Source: Lysobacter panacisoli (GTDB lineage Bacteria; Pseudomonadota; Gammaproteobacteria; Xanthomonadales; Xanthomonadaceae). Taken from it: DNA of 64,000 nt. Under the pieces are notes generated by a model. The model did no database searches. It was not told where the DNA came from and saw nothing but the letters and a program-made list of their open reading frames with translations. A program made the translations under genes and the position numbers. The stretch covers positions 868,001-932,000 of the forward strand of contig NZ_VLNU01000001.1 in the NCBI RefSeq assembly GCF_009765165.1, written 5' to 3'. This document shows positions 33,910 through 41,446 of the stretch, in pieces (position 1 is the first letter of the stretch; the number at the start of each line of letters is the position of its first letter).

Positions 33910-34407
33910 TCAGCGACCATGAAGAATCGAATGGACGATCTCATGCCAGCGGGCTTCGCTGATGCCCTGCCTCTGCTCGAGCGAGAGCGGGTGATCGCTT
34001 GGCGCCACGGTGAAGAGAGGCACGAGACCCGGCGCGCGCGACTGCACGGAAAGCTTGAGATTGATCGTGTCCGGATACACGGCGATGTCGGTGGACAGCC
34101 AGCCGAAATACGGCGGATCGTCGGCACGATCGGCGCAACGCCAGCGCTCGGACATGTGCAGGAAGCTGCGCTCGCTGAGCGATGACCACACCGAGAAGGC
34201 CAGCGGTTCCGACTGACCGTGCACCAGAATTTCGATGTGTCCGCGGATGAAGAAGGCCTTCTCGTCCACCACGCACTGGTCCGCGGTCAGCTCCACGCGC
34301 TGGTCGAATTCGCTCTCCGGAACCATCGCCCGCCACGGAGCCTCGGTGCCGAAACACCGCGGCGTTTCGTTGTCCGCTTCACCGCACAGGGCGCACTTCC
34401 ACGTCAT
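33910..34407 (-). CDS. DUF2199 domain-containing protein
   Basis: This 165-residue protein starts at the ATG at 34407, overlapping the stop of the upstream membrane-protein gene (ATGA). The N-terminus has a zinc-ribbon-like MTWKCALCGEADNETP. FFIRGHIEILVHG, FSVWSSLSERSF and FGWLSTDIAVYPDT follow, the recognisable DUF2199 blocks. It is soluble and of unknown function. Coupling to a two-helix membrane protein suggests co-expression. Confidence 0.8.
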   Translation of the reverse strand: MTWKCALCGEADNETPRCFGTEAPWRAMVPESEFDQRVELTADQCVVDEKAFFIRGHIEILVHGQSEPLAFSVWSSLSERSFLHMSERWRCADRADDPPYFGWLSTDIAVYPDTINLKLSVQSRAPGLVPLFTVAPSDHPLSLEQRQGISEARWHEIVHSILHGR

Positions 34408-34745
34408 GCGATGAAGCCAAGGCCCGATGCGAGCGCCAAGCCCAACACCACGAGGATGGTCGCTGCGAACCAGATCGCGGCGGCGACGGGAGGGCCGATG
34501 AGCAGTCGGCGGAAGCGCTCGGCGTCGGTGCGCATGACGGGGCGGACCGCGTTCTCCTTCCGGAGTCGGGCCCAACCGCGCGCGAAGAATCCGAACAGCG
34601 AAACCAAGAACGAACCCAGGACGACGGCCAACGACCACGAATCCTCGTTCTGGATGCTTGGGCCGATCACCACGGCGAAAATGCCGCCGAGCATCGCGCA
34701 GGCGAAACCGAAGCGTGCCCAGGAAAGGTTGATTGTGTTGGTCAT
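34404..34745 (-). CDS. Small membrane protein upstream of the DUF2199 gene
   Basis: This 113-residue protein has hydrophobic segments at about 10-28, 38-58 and 85-110 (VAAAIWFAATILVVLGLALA). A basic cytoplasmic loop (RLRKENAVRPVMRTDAERFRR) lies before the last helix. Its stop overlaps the DUF2199 start. No family recognised. Confidence 0.65.
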   Translation of the reverse strand: MTNTINLSWARFGFACAMLGGIFAVVIGPSIQNEDSWSLAVVLGSFLVSLFGFFARGWARLRKENAVRPVMRTDAERFRRLLIGPPVAAAIWFAATILVVLGLALASGLGFIA

Positions 34746-34889
34746 GGTCTGATTCGTGGTCCAGGTTTCAAGAAGGATTGGATGCCACCGTCACGCACCG
34801 AATTGCCCAGCGCCCTGTCGATGGTCATGCACGATTCGTCGGGCGGTGCGGCCGAGCCGAGCGGATTGCTTTCGTGATCGATCATCGTC

Positions 34890-35318
34890 CTAACCTTCCA
34901 CCGCGCTCCCGAACGCGAGCGCGGTGGCTTTGCGGTCGCCGATCAGGGCGCCGCGCATGCGTTGTTCGGTGAGCGGTCGGATGACCCACTCCGCGTCGAC
35001 CTTGCCGTATCCGACCTGCACGATGGCGATGGCGAGGAAGTACGACGGCCCCGGACCGACGCAGTACCAGAAGGTGTCCGCAGGTAGCGGATCGGCGGCC
35101 AGTTGATAGACGTCGTCAGCGGCGAAGCGGACGGTTTGACGGCTCACCTTGACCACTTTCAGCGCCTCGCCGGTGACCTTGCCCTGCGGCGTGTCGAACG
35201 TCTTCCGGTCGAAGGTCGCCCTGAGCTCACGCTCGATCTTGCGACGGCCACGCAAGGACAGGTACACGCTACCGCCCATCACCAGCAGCACGACGATCGT
35301 GGACGTGAGGTCGACCAT
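34890..35318 (-). CDS. Single-pass membrane protein of unknown function
   Basis: This 142-residue protein has one N-terminal helix (LTSTIVVLLVMGGSVYLSL), a basic stop-transfer region (RGRRKIEREL) and a soluble domain of about 110 residues with beta-strand character (AEWVIRPLTEQRMRGAL). It lies 145 bp upstream of the membrane protein/DUF2199 pair on the same strand. No family recognised. The gap at 34746-34889 shows no gene. Confidence 0.6.
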   Translation of the reverse strand: MVDLTSTIVVLLVMGGSVYLSLRGRRKIERELRATFDRKTFDTPQGKVTGEALKVVKVSRQTVRFAADDVYQLAADPLPADTFWYCVGPGPSYFLAIAIVQVGYGKVDAEWVIRPLTEQRMRGALIGDRKATALAFGSAVEG

Positions 35319-35466
35319 GCCAAGCCCCTCCCCGGGCTCCGGCGATCATAACGGCAACGAATCACGCGGGTGGAGGTCGCGCCTCCCGGTCCCGTCGGGT
35401 GGCGCTCACGCGGCCACACCGCTTCGTGGGGCAGCATTGCGGCACCCGACGTCAGGCGAGGCGGAC

Positions 35467-36312
35467 ATGCGCGACCTAGTCATGCTGGGCATCCAGGCGA
35501 GCATCCTGGGAACGGTCTTCTGCTACGGCCTGCAAGCCACGCTGGACGACGCACTCCACCTGGTTCGTCACCGCTCGCTGCTGCTGCGCTCGCTGATTTC
35601 CATGTTCGTGGTGATGCCCGCCGCGGCGCTGGTCATCCTGGGCGTGTTCGACTTGCCGAAGGCCACCGCCATCGTGCTGGTGGCGCTGGCCATCTCGCCC
35701 ATTCCGCCCATGCTGCCGAAGAAGGAGCGCAAGGCGGGCGGTCTTGCGGACTACGGACTCGGGTTGATGCTCACCGTGGGCCTGCTTGCCATCGTCATCG
35801 TGCCGCTCGCGGGCGAGCTGCTGGCGCGCTACTTCGGCCGGCCTTTCCACGTTGCGGGCGGCGCGATCGCCAAGCCGGTGCTCATGATGATCGCCGCGCC
35901 GCTGGTGCTTGGCATGCTGGCGCGCGCGTGGAAGCCGGAGATCGCAGCGCGACTGGTCAAGCCGCTCCTGATCGCATCGACGGTGCTGCTGGTGGTGTGC
36001 GCGCTGGCGATCATCGTGGGCATGTCGCACACCCTCGCCCCCCTGATCCACGACGGCACGCTATGGGCGATGCTGTTGTTCGCGCTGATCGGGCTGGTGT
36101 CGGGCCACTGGCTGGGCGGCCCCATCGGCGAGCAGAGAACGGTACTGGCGCTGTCCACGGCGTCGCGGCATCCCGCCATCGCGCTGGCGATTGCGAAGAG
36201 CAACTTCCCGGACGAACACTTCCTGGCCGCGACGGTCGTGCTGTACCTGCTGGTGGTGACCGTCACCGTCGTTCCCTACGTGCAGTGGCGCAAACGCGCG
36301 ACCCGCGATTGA
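35467..36312 (+). CDS. Bile acid:sodium symporter (BASS) family-like transporter
   Basis: This 281-residue protein starts at the ATG at 35467 after GAGGCGG; longer frames upstream lack a ribosome site. About nine or ten hydrophobic helices fill the protein. Useful signatures are AISPIPPMLPKKERKAGG and TASRHPAIALAIAKSNFP, the latter matching the crossover-helix region of the fold. It is shorter than the usual 300-330 residues. The substrate is unknown; family members co-transport organic anions with Na+. The stop is 17 bp from the convergent sulfatase stop. Confidence 0.75.
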   Translation: MRDLVMLGIQASILGTVFCYGLQATLDDALHLVRHRSLLLRSLISMFVVMPAAALVILGVFDLPKATAIVLVALAISPIPPMLPKKERKAGGLADYGLGLMLTVGLLAIVIVPLAGELLARYFGRPFHVAGGAIAKPVLMMIAAPLVLGMLARAWKPEIAARLVKPLLIASTVLLVVCALAIIVGMSHTLAPLIHDGTLWAMLLFALIGLVSGHWLGGPIGEQRTVLALSTASRHPAIALAIAKSNFPDEHFLAATVVLYLLVVTVTVVPYVQWRKRATRD

Positions 36313-36329
36313 GGCGTGCGGTACCTCGC

Positions 36330-37871
36330 TCAGAGGCCGATGTCCTTCGGCGGGTACTTCTTGAACGTCGCGGCATGCGCTTTCAGCTCCGCCGACATCG
36401 GCGCGATGAACGCGTTCATGCGATGCCCGACGGGGTATTCCTCCTTCGGGTCGATGTAGAGGTTGAACAGCCACGGCGCGATGCCGACGGATGCCACGGT
36501 CGTCATGTCGATGTCCAGCCACTGCGAATGCGTGGTCATGACTTTCACGTGGATCTTGTACTCGTACATGCGCATGGCCATGAGGTTCTTTTCGGCCCAG
36601 ATGTACACCTTCTCGCGGCACGACTCGCCGTCGTCGCACAGCAGGAACGAGGTCTGGCAGATGCCGTCGATGTAACGATCCTGCGGCACCTTGTTCTCCA
36701 CGCCCGCGAGGTCCAGGCAAGTGTTGAACAGGTCCATGAGGTCGAACAGGCCATCGCTCTCGCGACCCGGCGCAATCATTCCCTTCCAGTAGGCGATGCC
36801 GGGGACGCGGACGCCGCCTTCCCATGCCGATGACTTGGCGCCGCGGAACGGGCTGTAGCCCGCATCCGGCCAGCTGTCGCGTTGCGGACCGTTGTCGGAG
36901 GTGATGAAGATGAAGGTGTTGTCCAGCACGCCCGCCTTCTCCAGCGCGTCGACGATCTCGCCGATGTACGTGTCGACTTCCACCACGCTGTCCTTGTAGG
37001 GGAACTTGCTGCTACTCGCGCCCTCGAAAGCCTTGGACGGAAAGTTGTCGGCATGCACCTTCATGAAAGCGTGCTCGAGGAAGAACGGCTTTCCGGACGC
37101 CGCCAGCTCCTTGATCTTCCCGATCGAGAATTCCTTCAGCTTGCGATCGCCGTCGGCGACATCGTCCAGACAGGTGATCTTGCTGGCCTCTTCGGTCTTT
37201 CCACCCTTCCATCCGTGGATGAGCGCTTCACTGCCGCCCTCGGCGCGCAACGCCGCCAGACGTTCCGGGTTCAACACCAGATCCGGATAGCGCCGCTTGT
37301 CGAAGGCCTGCGAGATCTCCTTCTGTGCCGGATAGAAGCCGTAGAACTCATCGAAGCCGACGTCGTGCGGTCGCATGCCTTCCGCTTCGCCCACATGCCA
37401 TTTGCCGCTGAGGACGGTGGTGTAACCGGAGTCGCTCAGCAACGCAGCGAGGCTGATTTCATCCGACCACGGATTCTTGCCGACGCGATCGCCGGCCAGA
37501 ATGGGCCGGGTGAGCCCCGTCCGTACCGGCAACCGGCCGGTGAGAATCGCCGAGCGCGTGGGCGTGCACGTGGGCTGCGAATAGGTCGAGGTCAGCTTCA
37601 AGCCTTCGCGTGCCAGACGGTCCATGTTCGGCGTCGCGGCACCGATGGCCTCGCCGCCGCCGAACGCGCCGGGGTCGCCATAGCCCATGTCGTCGATCAG
37701 GAACCAGACGATGTTCGGCCGCTTGCCCTTCGCCTTGAAGAGCGCGTCGAGCTTCGCTTGCGCCGCATTCGTCTGGTCCGCGTGCGGAACCGCGGGCTCC
37801 AGGTTGTCCCGCGTCCGCTCCGCCTTGCTGAGAGTGCTGGTGCGCTCGCTCACGGCCGACTCCTTCCGCAT
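36330..37871 (-). CDS. Type I sulfatase (arylsulfatase family)
   Basis: In this 513-residue protein metal ligands appear early (FLIDDMGYGD, about D60-D61). The formylglycine motif is C102-T-P-T-R106 in SQPTCTPTRSAILTGR. KWHVGE supplies the usual catalytic Lys and His, and ITSDNGPQ the second metal Asp/Asn. The first 50 residues are polar and charged, not a signal peptide, so it looks cytoplasmic. A sequence-unlike second sulfatase lies at 12421. Activity needs a formylglycine-generating enzyme located elsewhere. An Arg-rich opposite frame over its start is a shadow. Confidence 0.93.
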   Translation of the reverse strand: MRKESAVSERTSTLSKAERTRDNLEPAVPHADQTNAAQAKLDALFKAKGKRPNIVWFLIDDMGYGDPGAFGGGEAIGAATPNMDRLAREGLKLTSTYSQPTCTPTRSAILTGRLPVRTGLTRPILAGDRVGKNPWSDEISLAALLSDSGYTTVLSGKWHVGEAEGMRPHDVGFDEFYGFYPAQKEISQAFDKRRYPDLVLNPERLAALRAEGGSEALIHGWKGGKTEEASKITCLDDVADGDRKLKEFSIGKIKELAASGKPFFLEHAFMKVHADNFPSKAFEGASSSKFPYKDSVVEVDTYIGEIVDALEKAGVLDNTFIFITSDNGPQRDSWPDAGYSPFRGAKSSAWEGGVRVPGIAYWKGMIAPGRESDGLFDLMDLFNTCLDLAGVENKVPQDRYIDGICQTSFLLCDDGESCREKVYIWAEKNLMAMRMYEYKIHVKVMTTHSQWLDIDMTTVASVGIAPWLFNLYIDPKEEYPVGHRMNAFIAPMSAELKAHAATFKKYPPKDIGL

Positions 37872-37964
37872 GGAGTCGAGGACTTCAGCGCGTGACGCAT
37901 CAACTGTGCGTGAAGGTTGGTTCGCTTCCGCAGTCGAGCCTCATGCTGCCGCGCGCAGCCGCCT

Positions 37965-38207
37965 TCAGGATCGTCTCGGCGTTGCGCCGTGCAGCACGCC
38001 GTCGAGGTCGTTCGCGAGGCGCTGGAAGGTGGTCGTCAGCGCATCGGGAGAGAGGTGCAGCTCCTTGGCTTCATACACGATGCCGGCAGCCGTCATGCGT
38101 GCGAGCAGCCGCAGATGGTCGCGTATGCGCAGGAGCGCACCGTGCGCCGCGTCGCTCAACACGTAATGGGTGGAAGGGGATGCCGCCGAACTGCGCTGCC
38201 TGCTCAT
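37965..38207 (-). CDS. XAC0095 family protein
   Basis: This 80-residue protein contains THYVLSDAAHGALLRIRDHL and LSPDALTTTFQRLANDLDGVL. These are the recognisable blocks of the small helical XAC0095 family, which is largely restricted to Xanthomonadaceae. It is cytoplasmic and of unknown function. It supports the taxonomic reading of the window. No operon partner is evident: the sulfatase start is 93 bp downstream on the same strand. Confidence 0.85.
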   Translation of the reverse strand: MSRQRSSAASPSTHYVLSDAAHGALLRIRDHLRLLARMTAAGIVYEAKELHLSPDALTTTFQRLANDLDGVLHGATPRRS

Positions 38208-38378
38208 GAGTCGCTCCGTTGACTGAGGGAACCTCGCGGCGATTACCGCGAAGGTGTCGGGAGGCTAAGAACCGAAGCCAGTCGGCGGGCAGGTTTCCCC
38301 TCGCGGGTGTTGTATGACTGCCGCCCTCCCGACGCAGATCAACTGCATCGGAGCTTGTGCCCGGTTCAGCTCAGGCAC

Positions 38379-38408
38379 AAAAAACCCACCGGTTTGTCGG
38401 AGGTGGGT
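38379..38408 (-). terminator. Intrinsic terminator, leftward
   Basis: On the minus strand ACCCACC, a loop of about 11 bases and GGTGGGT are followed by a T-run (plus-strand As at 38379-38384). No annotated leftward gene ends here; the palindromic 21-bp array lies upstream, so a leftward RNA across the array is possible. Confidence 0.6.
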
Positions 38409-38520
38409 GCCGCTGACTTCGGAGTTCTCAGGCTCCGGCGACGAGTCTCCTTTCGCTGCGCGCGAAGGGTCAACGCGAAGAAGTCCCACGCAATGGGCGG
38501 ATCACGAACCAACCAACGTC

Positions 38521-38550
38521 GTAGCCCGGGTAAGCGAAGCGCACCCGGGA
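38521..38550 (+). repeat. GTAG-type REP element 1
   Basis: GTAG followed by CCCGGGT...ACCCGGG hairpin arms with an inner GCG/CGC pairing. This is the tetranucleotide-plus-imperfect-palindrome format of RAYT-associated REPs (SMAG-like in Stenotrophomonas). It is a single element, 55 bp left of the 21-bp array. Confidence 0.8.
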
Positions 38551-38604
38551 CCGCCGCGCCCCCCGAGCGAGCCTCAAAGCCCCGAACGCAAGCCATTTTG
38601 TGTC

Positions 38605-38919
38605 GCCCGCAAGTGATTTTGGCTTGCGCGCGAATGAATTTGCCTTGCGCGCAAGTGATCCTGGCTTGCGCGCGAGTGAATCTGCCTTGCGCGCAAGTGA
38701 TTCCGGCTTGCGCGCGAGTGAATTTGCCTTGCGCGCGAGTGATTTTGAGTGGCGCGCAAGTGAATTTGCCTTGCACGCGAGTGATTCCGGCTTGCGCGCG
38801 AGTGATCCTGGCTTGCGCGCGAGAAAATTTGCCTTGCGCTCGAGTGGTCCCGGCTTGCACGCGAGTGAATTTGCCTTGCGCGCGAGTGATTCTGGCTTGC
38901 GCGTGAGCCAGATTCACTT
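38605..38919. repeat. Tandem array of fifteen 21-bp units containing a self-complementary core
   Basis: Fifteen contiguous 21-bp units can be aligned without gaps. Each junction holds CTTGCGCGCAAG (a perfect 12-bp palindrome) or a one-base variant CTTGCGCGCGAG. The intervening bases alternate between TGATNNNGG and TGAATNTGC types, which gives a 42-bp higher-order period. The last units degenerate. Period 21 equals two helical turns, so all palindromes face the same side of the DNA. Both strands stay open as heptapeptide repeats, a trivial consequence of the multiple-of-three period. It lies between REP elements, next to a RAYT gene. Confidence 0.9.
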
Positions 38920-38975
38920 GCGTCCCGCCCTCAAGACCTCGAACGCCGGCCGTTTTGCCGGCACAGGACCCCACC

Positions 38976-39008
38976 GTAGCCCGGGTAAGGCCAAAGGCCG
39001 CACCCGGG
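38976..39008 (+). repeat. GTAG-type REP element 2
   Basis: GTAG plus CCCGGGTAAGGCC / GGCCGCACCCGGG hairpin. It forms an inverted pair with REP 3, about 30 bp to the right. The pair is on the 3' side of the RAYT gene. Confidence 0.82.
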
Positions 39009-39035
39009 AAACCATCGCCGCTTCGCAAAGGAGAG

Positions 39036-39066
39036 CCCCCGAGTGCGCTCCTCTTACCCGGGCTAC
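39036..39066 (-). repeat. GTAG-type REP element 3, inverted and degenerate
   Basis: The plus strand ends TTACCCGGGCTAC, so on the minus strand it begins GTAGCCCGGGTAAG. The opposite arm carries mismatches (CCCCGAGTGCGC). It is the partner of REP 2 in a BIME-like inverted pair. Confidence 0.75.
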
Positions 39067-39099
39067 GTGCGTGACTAACGCCCACGCATCGATCGGGTG

Positions 39100-39573
39100 T
39101 TACCGAGCCTCACCACCCCAATCGACCGGCAGCCAACCCATCCGCGCGTGGCGGTGAAACGAGGAGAGCGGCCAATCCGCCACGCGCGTGACCAGGCCGT
39201 GCTTCACCGGGTTGAAGTGCACGTAATCGACATGCCTGCGCAGATCGACTTCGTCGCGAATCGTGTGTTCCCAGAAACGCGGTTGCCACAATGACACTCG
39301 GTCGCCCGGCAGCCTCCGCGTGAAGCCCTTCTTGATCTCCTGCCACAGCTGCGAGTAATCCGCGGTGTCATTGCGCAGCCGGATAACGGCGTGCAGGTGC
39401 TCGGGCAACACGACGACGGCGATGACCTCATGCGGAACGCGCGAAGACGCGACTCGCCATGAGGCACGCAACAGGTCGATATGACGCACCAACGCATCGT
39501 CACGTCGATCGCGCAGGGTCAGCGTGAAGAAGTAGGTGCCGCCCGGGATACGGCTTCGCCGGTATCGCACCAT
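39100..39573 (-). CDS. REP-associated tyrosine transposase (RAYT)
   Basis: This 157-residue protein starts at the ATG at 39573 (MVRYRRSRIPGGTYFFTLTL). The HUH-like metal motif is H59-L-H61 in LPEHLHAVIRL, and the catalytic Tyr is about Y117 in DYVHFNPVKHG. WQPRFWEHTIRDEVD precedes it. These are the hallmarks of the Y1/IS200-related domesticated TnpA_REP family, which cut single-stranded REP hairpins next to GTAG. Inverted REP pairs flank the gene on both sides, so the whole is a REPtron. The length is normal and the active-site residues are intact, so it may be functional. Confidence 0.93.
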   Translation of the reverse strand: MVRYRRSRIPGGTYFFTLTLRDRRDDALVRHIDLLRASWRVASSRVPHEVIAVVVLPEHLHAVIRLRNDTADYSQLWQEIKKGFTRRLPGDRVSLWQPRFWEHTIRDEVDLRRHVDYVHFNPVKHGLVTRVADWPLSSFHRHARMGWLPVDWGGEAR

Positions 39574-39607
39574 CCGCGTTGTCGTCCCGGCATTGCCCGG
39601 GTTCAAC

Positions 39608-39640
39608 GTAGCCCGGGTAAGGCCGAAGGCCGCACCCGGG
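39608..39640 (+). repeat. GTAG-type REP element 4
   Basis: GTAGCCCGGGTAAGGCC / GGCCGCACCCGGG, nearly identical to REP 2. It is 35 bp upstream of the RAYT start codon and is paired with REP 5. Confidence 0.82.
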
Positions 39641-39667
39641 GATACCGCATCATCAAGTCAGGGAAAG

Positions 39668-39697
39668 CCCCGGGTGCGCTTCGCTTACCCGGGCTAC
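39668..39697 (-). repeat. GTAG-type REP element 5, inverted; provides the stop codon of the adjacent gene
   Basis: On the minus strand it begins GTAGCCCGGGTAAGCG. Its TAG (39694-39696) is exactly the stop codon of the leftward gene 39694-40554. It matches REP 1 more closely than REP 4 in the inner arm (GCGAAGCGCAC). Confidence 0.82.
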
Positions 39698-40554
39698 GCT
39701 GGCTGTCGCGCAGTGTCGATCTCGATCATCCAGCGGATGAAGGCCGCCCCAGAAGTGAGCATTTGCACTGCTAGCGAGACCGGAGCAGTGACCTCAACGC
39801 CCACCCCTTGGCCGTGTCGATACTGATGAGTTGCGTTGGTCCAATCCGAAAGTGAACCCACAATCTGCTGGCTTGCATCTGCTGCAACGTTATCGGAGGC
39901 ATACATCGCCCGGACCAATGGCGAGAGATACTTCTGGATCTCACTTGACCCAAAGCGAGATGCCCCGTTACCAATGACTATCTTTCCGCATGCTTCGACG
40001 ACCGCAGCAGCTATCGCCCGAATTGCAGCGTTCGTATCTTGCTCAGTGCCGTCCATTGCATCGAATGCTCGTTCAAACTCGCCCTTGACGGAGGCCCACC
40101 TTGCCGCGTCAAGCCCGTTTAGAGTGGCCTTCCGATTCAATGCGTATGCCTCATCAACTGCATATCGAACATTGCAGTCCGAATCAACTTCATAGGTTGT
40201 GTGCTCTTCCGCAAGCACCCTAGCAACAAAATCACGCCACTCCCGTGCCGCCTGCCGAAGGGTATAAGCATCACTAGGGTAACGCCCGCGCTTATCCGCC
40301 TCTTGAAGCAATGCTTGATACACGTGCGTGATTCCATCAAGCACATCGCGCAGAGCAGCCTTCCTAAAGAAGGAATCTAGACTGTACCCACCAATTACAG
40401 GAACACGAGCACCCGTTTCCCTCTCGATCCGGGCAACGATGACATGGGTTTCCTTGAAGTCGGAAGCAAACCGTCCAAGACGGTGCCTCATCCGGGAGCT
40501 GTCTTCTTGAGCCGCTTCCGGTATGCAGTAGGCACGCGAGAAAGGTTGAGACAT
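39694..40554 (-). CDS. Orphan protein of lower GC content, probably laterally acquired
   Basis: This 286-residue protein is soluble. The middle region is helical (AAREWRDFVARVLAEEHTTYE). The C-terminal 120 residues (SLSDWTNATHQYRHGQG ... SGAAFIRWMIEID) resemble the general layout of C-terminal HEPN/Abi-type helical domains, but this is only an impression and no catalytic motif is certain. A sampled 60-bp line is 50% G+C, well below the surroundings, with AT-ending codons. Its TAG stop comes from REP 5, so the original C-terminus may have been altered by REP insertion. It ends 10 bp after the start-side boundary of nrdJb's stop region. Confidence 0.65.
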   Translation of the reverse strand: MSQPFSRAYCIPEAAQEDSSRMRHRLGRFASDFKETHVIVARIERETGARVPVIGGYSLDSFFRKAALRDVLDGITHVYQALLQEADKRGRYPSDAYTLRQAAREWRDFVARVLAEEHTTYEVDSDCNVRYAVDEAYALNRKATLNGLDAARWASVKGEFERAFDAMDGTEQDTNAAIRAIAAAVVEACGKIVIGNGASRFGSSEIQKYLSPLVRAMYASDNVAADASQQIVGSLSDWTNATHQYRHGQGVGVEVTAPVSLAVQMLTSGAAFIRWMIEIDTARQPA

Positions 40555-40563
40555 TCGGCTAGA

Positions 40564-41358
40564 TCACCCGCACTTGCTATACCCGCAATTCAAACACGTC
40601 GCACACCCGTCCATGATCACCACCGCCTTCGTCGAGCACTTGTGGCACATGGTGGCGGACGGCGGGAAGGCGACGCCTTCGCCGGTGATTTCGACGTCTT
40701 CGCTGCGCGGGGTGTCGGCGACGCGCGGTTCGGGGAACAGGTCGCCGGCGGGGTTGCTTACGTCAGAGTTTTTTTTTGAGAGTTGCGCGTAGGCCGCGCG
40801 CTTCTCGGCGATCAGCGCGCGCTGGGCGTCGCTCATCTCCGGATCGTGGATCAGGCCGATGGACTTGAGGTGGTCTTCCACGATCGCGCCCAGTTCGGCG
40901 ACCAGCGACGGCATGTACACGCCGCCCGGCTTCCAGTAACCGCCACGCGGGTCGAACACGGCCTTCATCTCGTCGACCAGGAAGGTGACGTCGCCGCCCT
41001 TGCGGAACACGGCGGACATGATGCGGGTGAGCGCGACGATCCACTGGAAGTGGTCCATGTTCTTCGAGTTGATGAAGATCTCGAAGGGACGGCGCAGTTC
41101 GTGTTCGGTGCCGGCGTTGAGCACGATGTCGTTGATGGTGACGTACAGCGCGTGCTCGAACAGCGGCGACTTGATCTTGTAGGTGGAGCCGACCAGGATT
41201 TCCGGGCGCTCGATGCGCTCGTGCATCTGGATCACGTCGGCCGTCGGCAGCGCGTCCACGACGGACACGGGCGCGGCGCCCTTGGCGGCCTCTTTCGCCT
41301 TGTCTTCCGGAGTGACGACGGCGTAACCCTTGATTTTCTTGTCGATCTTGACGGCCAT
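40564..41358 (-). CDS. nrdJb: Class II ribonucleotide reductase, C-terminal subunit (NrdJb-like)
   Basis: This 264-residue protein starts at the ATG at 41358 after AGGAGCGG. It carries the reductase C-terminal (TSCPD) domain: LYVTINDIVLNAGTEHELRRP, IFINSKNMDHFQWIVALTRI and FLVDEMKAVFDPRGGYWKP. It ends with a zinc-ribbon-like MCHKCSTKA...CATCLNCGYSKCG containing the redox-active cysteine pairs. In Pseudomonas the class II enzyme is likewise split into NrdJa and NrdJb, which must both be present for activity. Here a histone-like gene separates the two. The stop lies 10 bp from the start codon of the lower-GC orphan. Confidence 0.88.
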   Translation of the reverse strand: MAVKIDKKIKGYAVVTPEDKAKEAAKGAAPVSVVDALPTADVIQMHERIERPEILVGSTYKIKSPLFEHALYVTINDIVLNAGTEHELRRPFEIFINSKNMDHFQWIVALTRIMSAVFRKGGDVTFLVDEMKAVFDPRGGYWKPGGVYMPSLVAELGAIVEDHLKSIGLIHDPEMSDAQRALIAEKRAAYAQLSKKNSDVSNPAGDLFPEPRVADTPRSEDVEITGEGVAFPPSATMCHKCSTKAVVIMDGCATCLNCGYSKCG

Positions 41359-41404
41359 GAACCCGCTCCTGGTGCGGTGTTGCTGATCTAGTTATGTGTA
41401 ATGC

Positions 41405-41433
41405 GGTGGCCGCGCCGCGTGGGCGCGGCCACC
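41405..41433. terminator. Hairpin between histone-like gene and nrdJb
   Basis: A perfect 12-bp stem (GGTGGCCGCGCC / GGCGCGGCCACC) with a 5-base loop. No T-tract follows on the minus strand, so it may attenuate or stabilise rather than terminate transcription into nrdJb. Confidence 0.55.
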
Positions 41434-41446
41434 AATCGGGGCTTGC

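Noticed and set aside
38605..38919. CRISPR array
   Set aside because: The units are contiguous with no unique spacers, and no cas gene is present.
38366..39157. Heptapeptide-repeat proteins on both strands across the 21-bp array
   Set aside because: A repeat period divisible by three keeps all frames open. Both products are simple repeats with no good start, and the DNA palindrome explains the pattern better.
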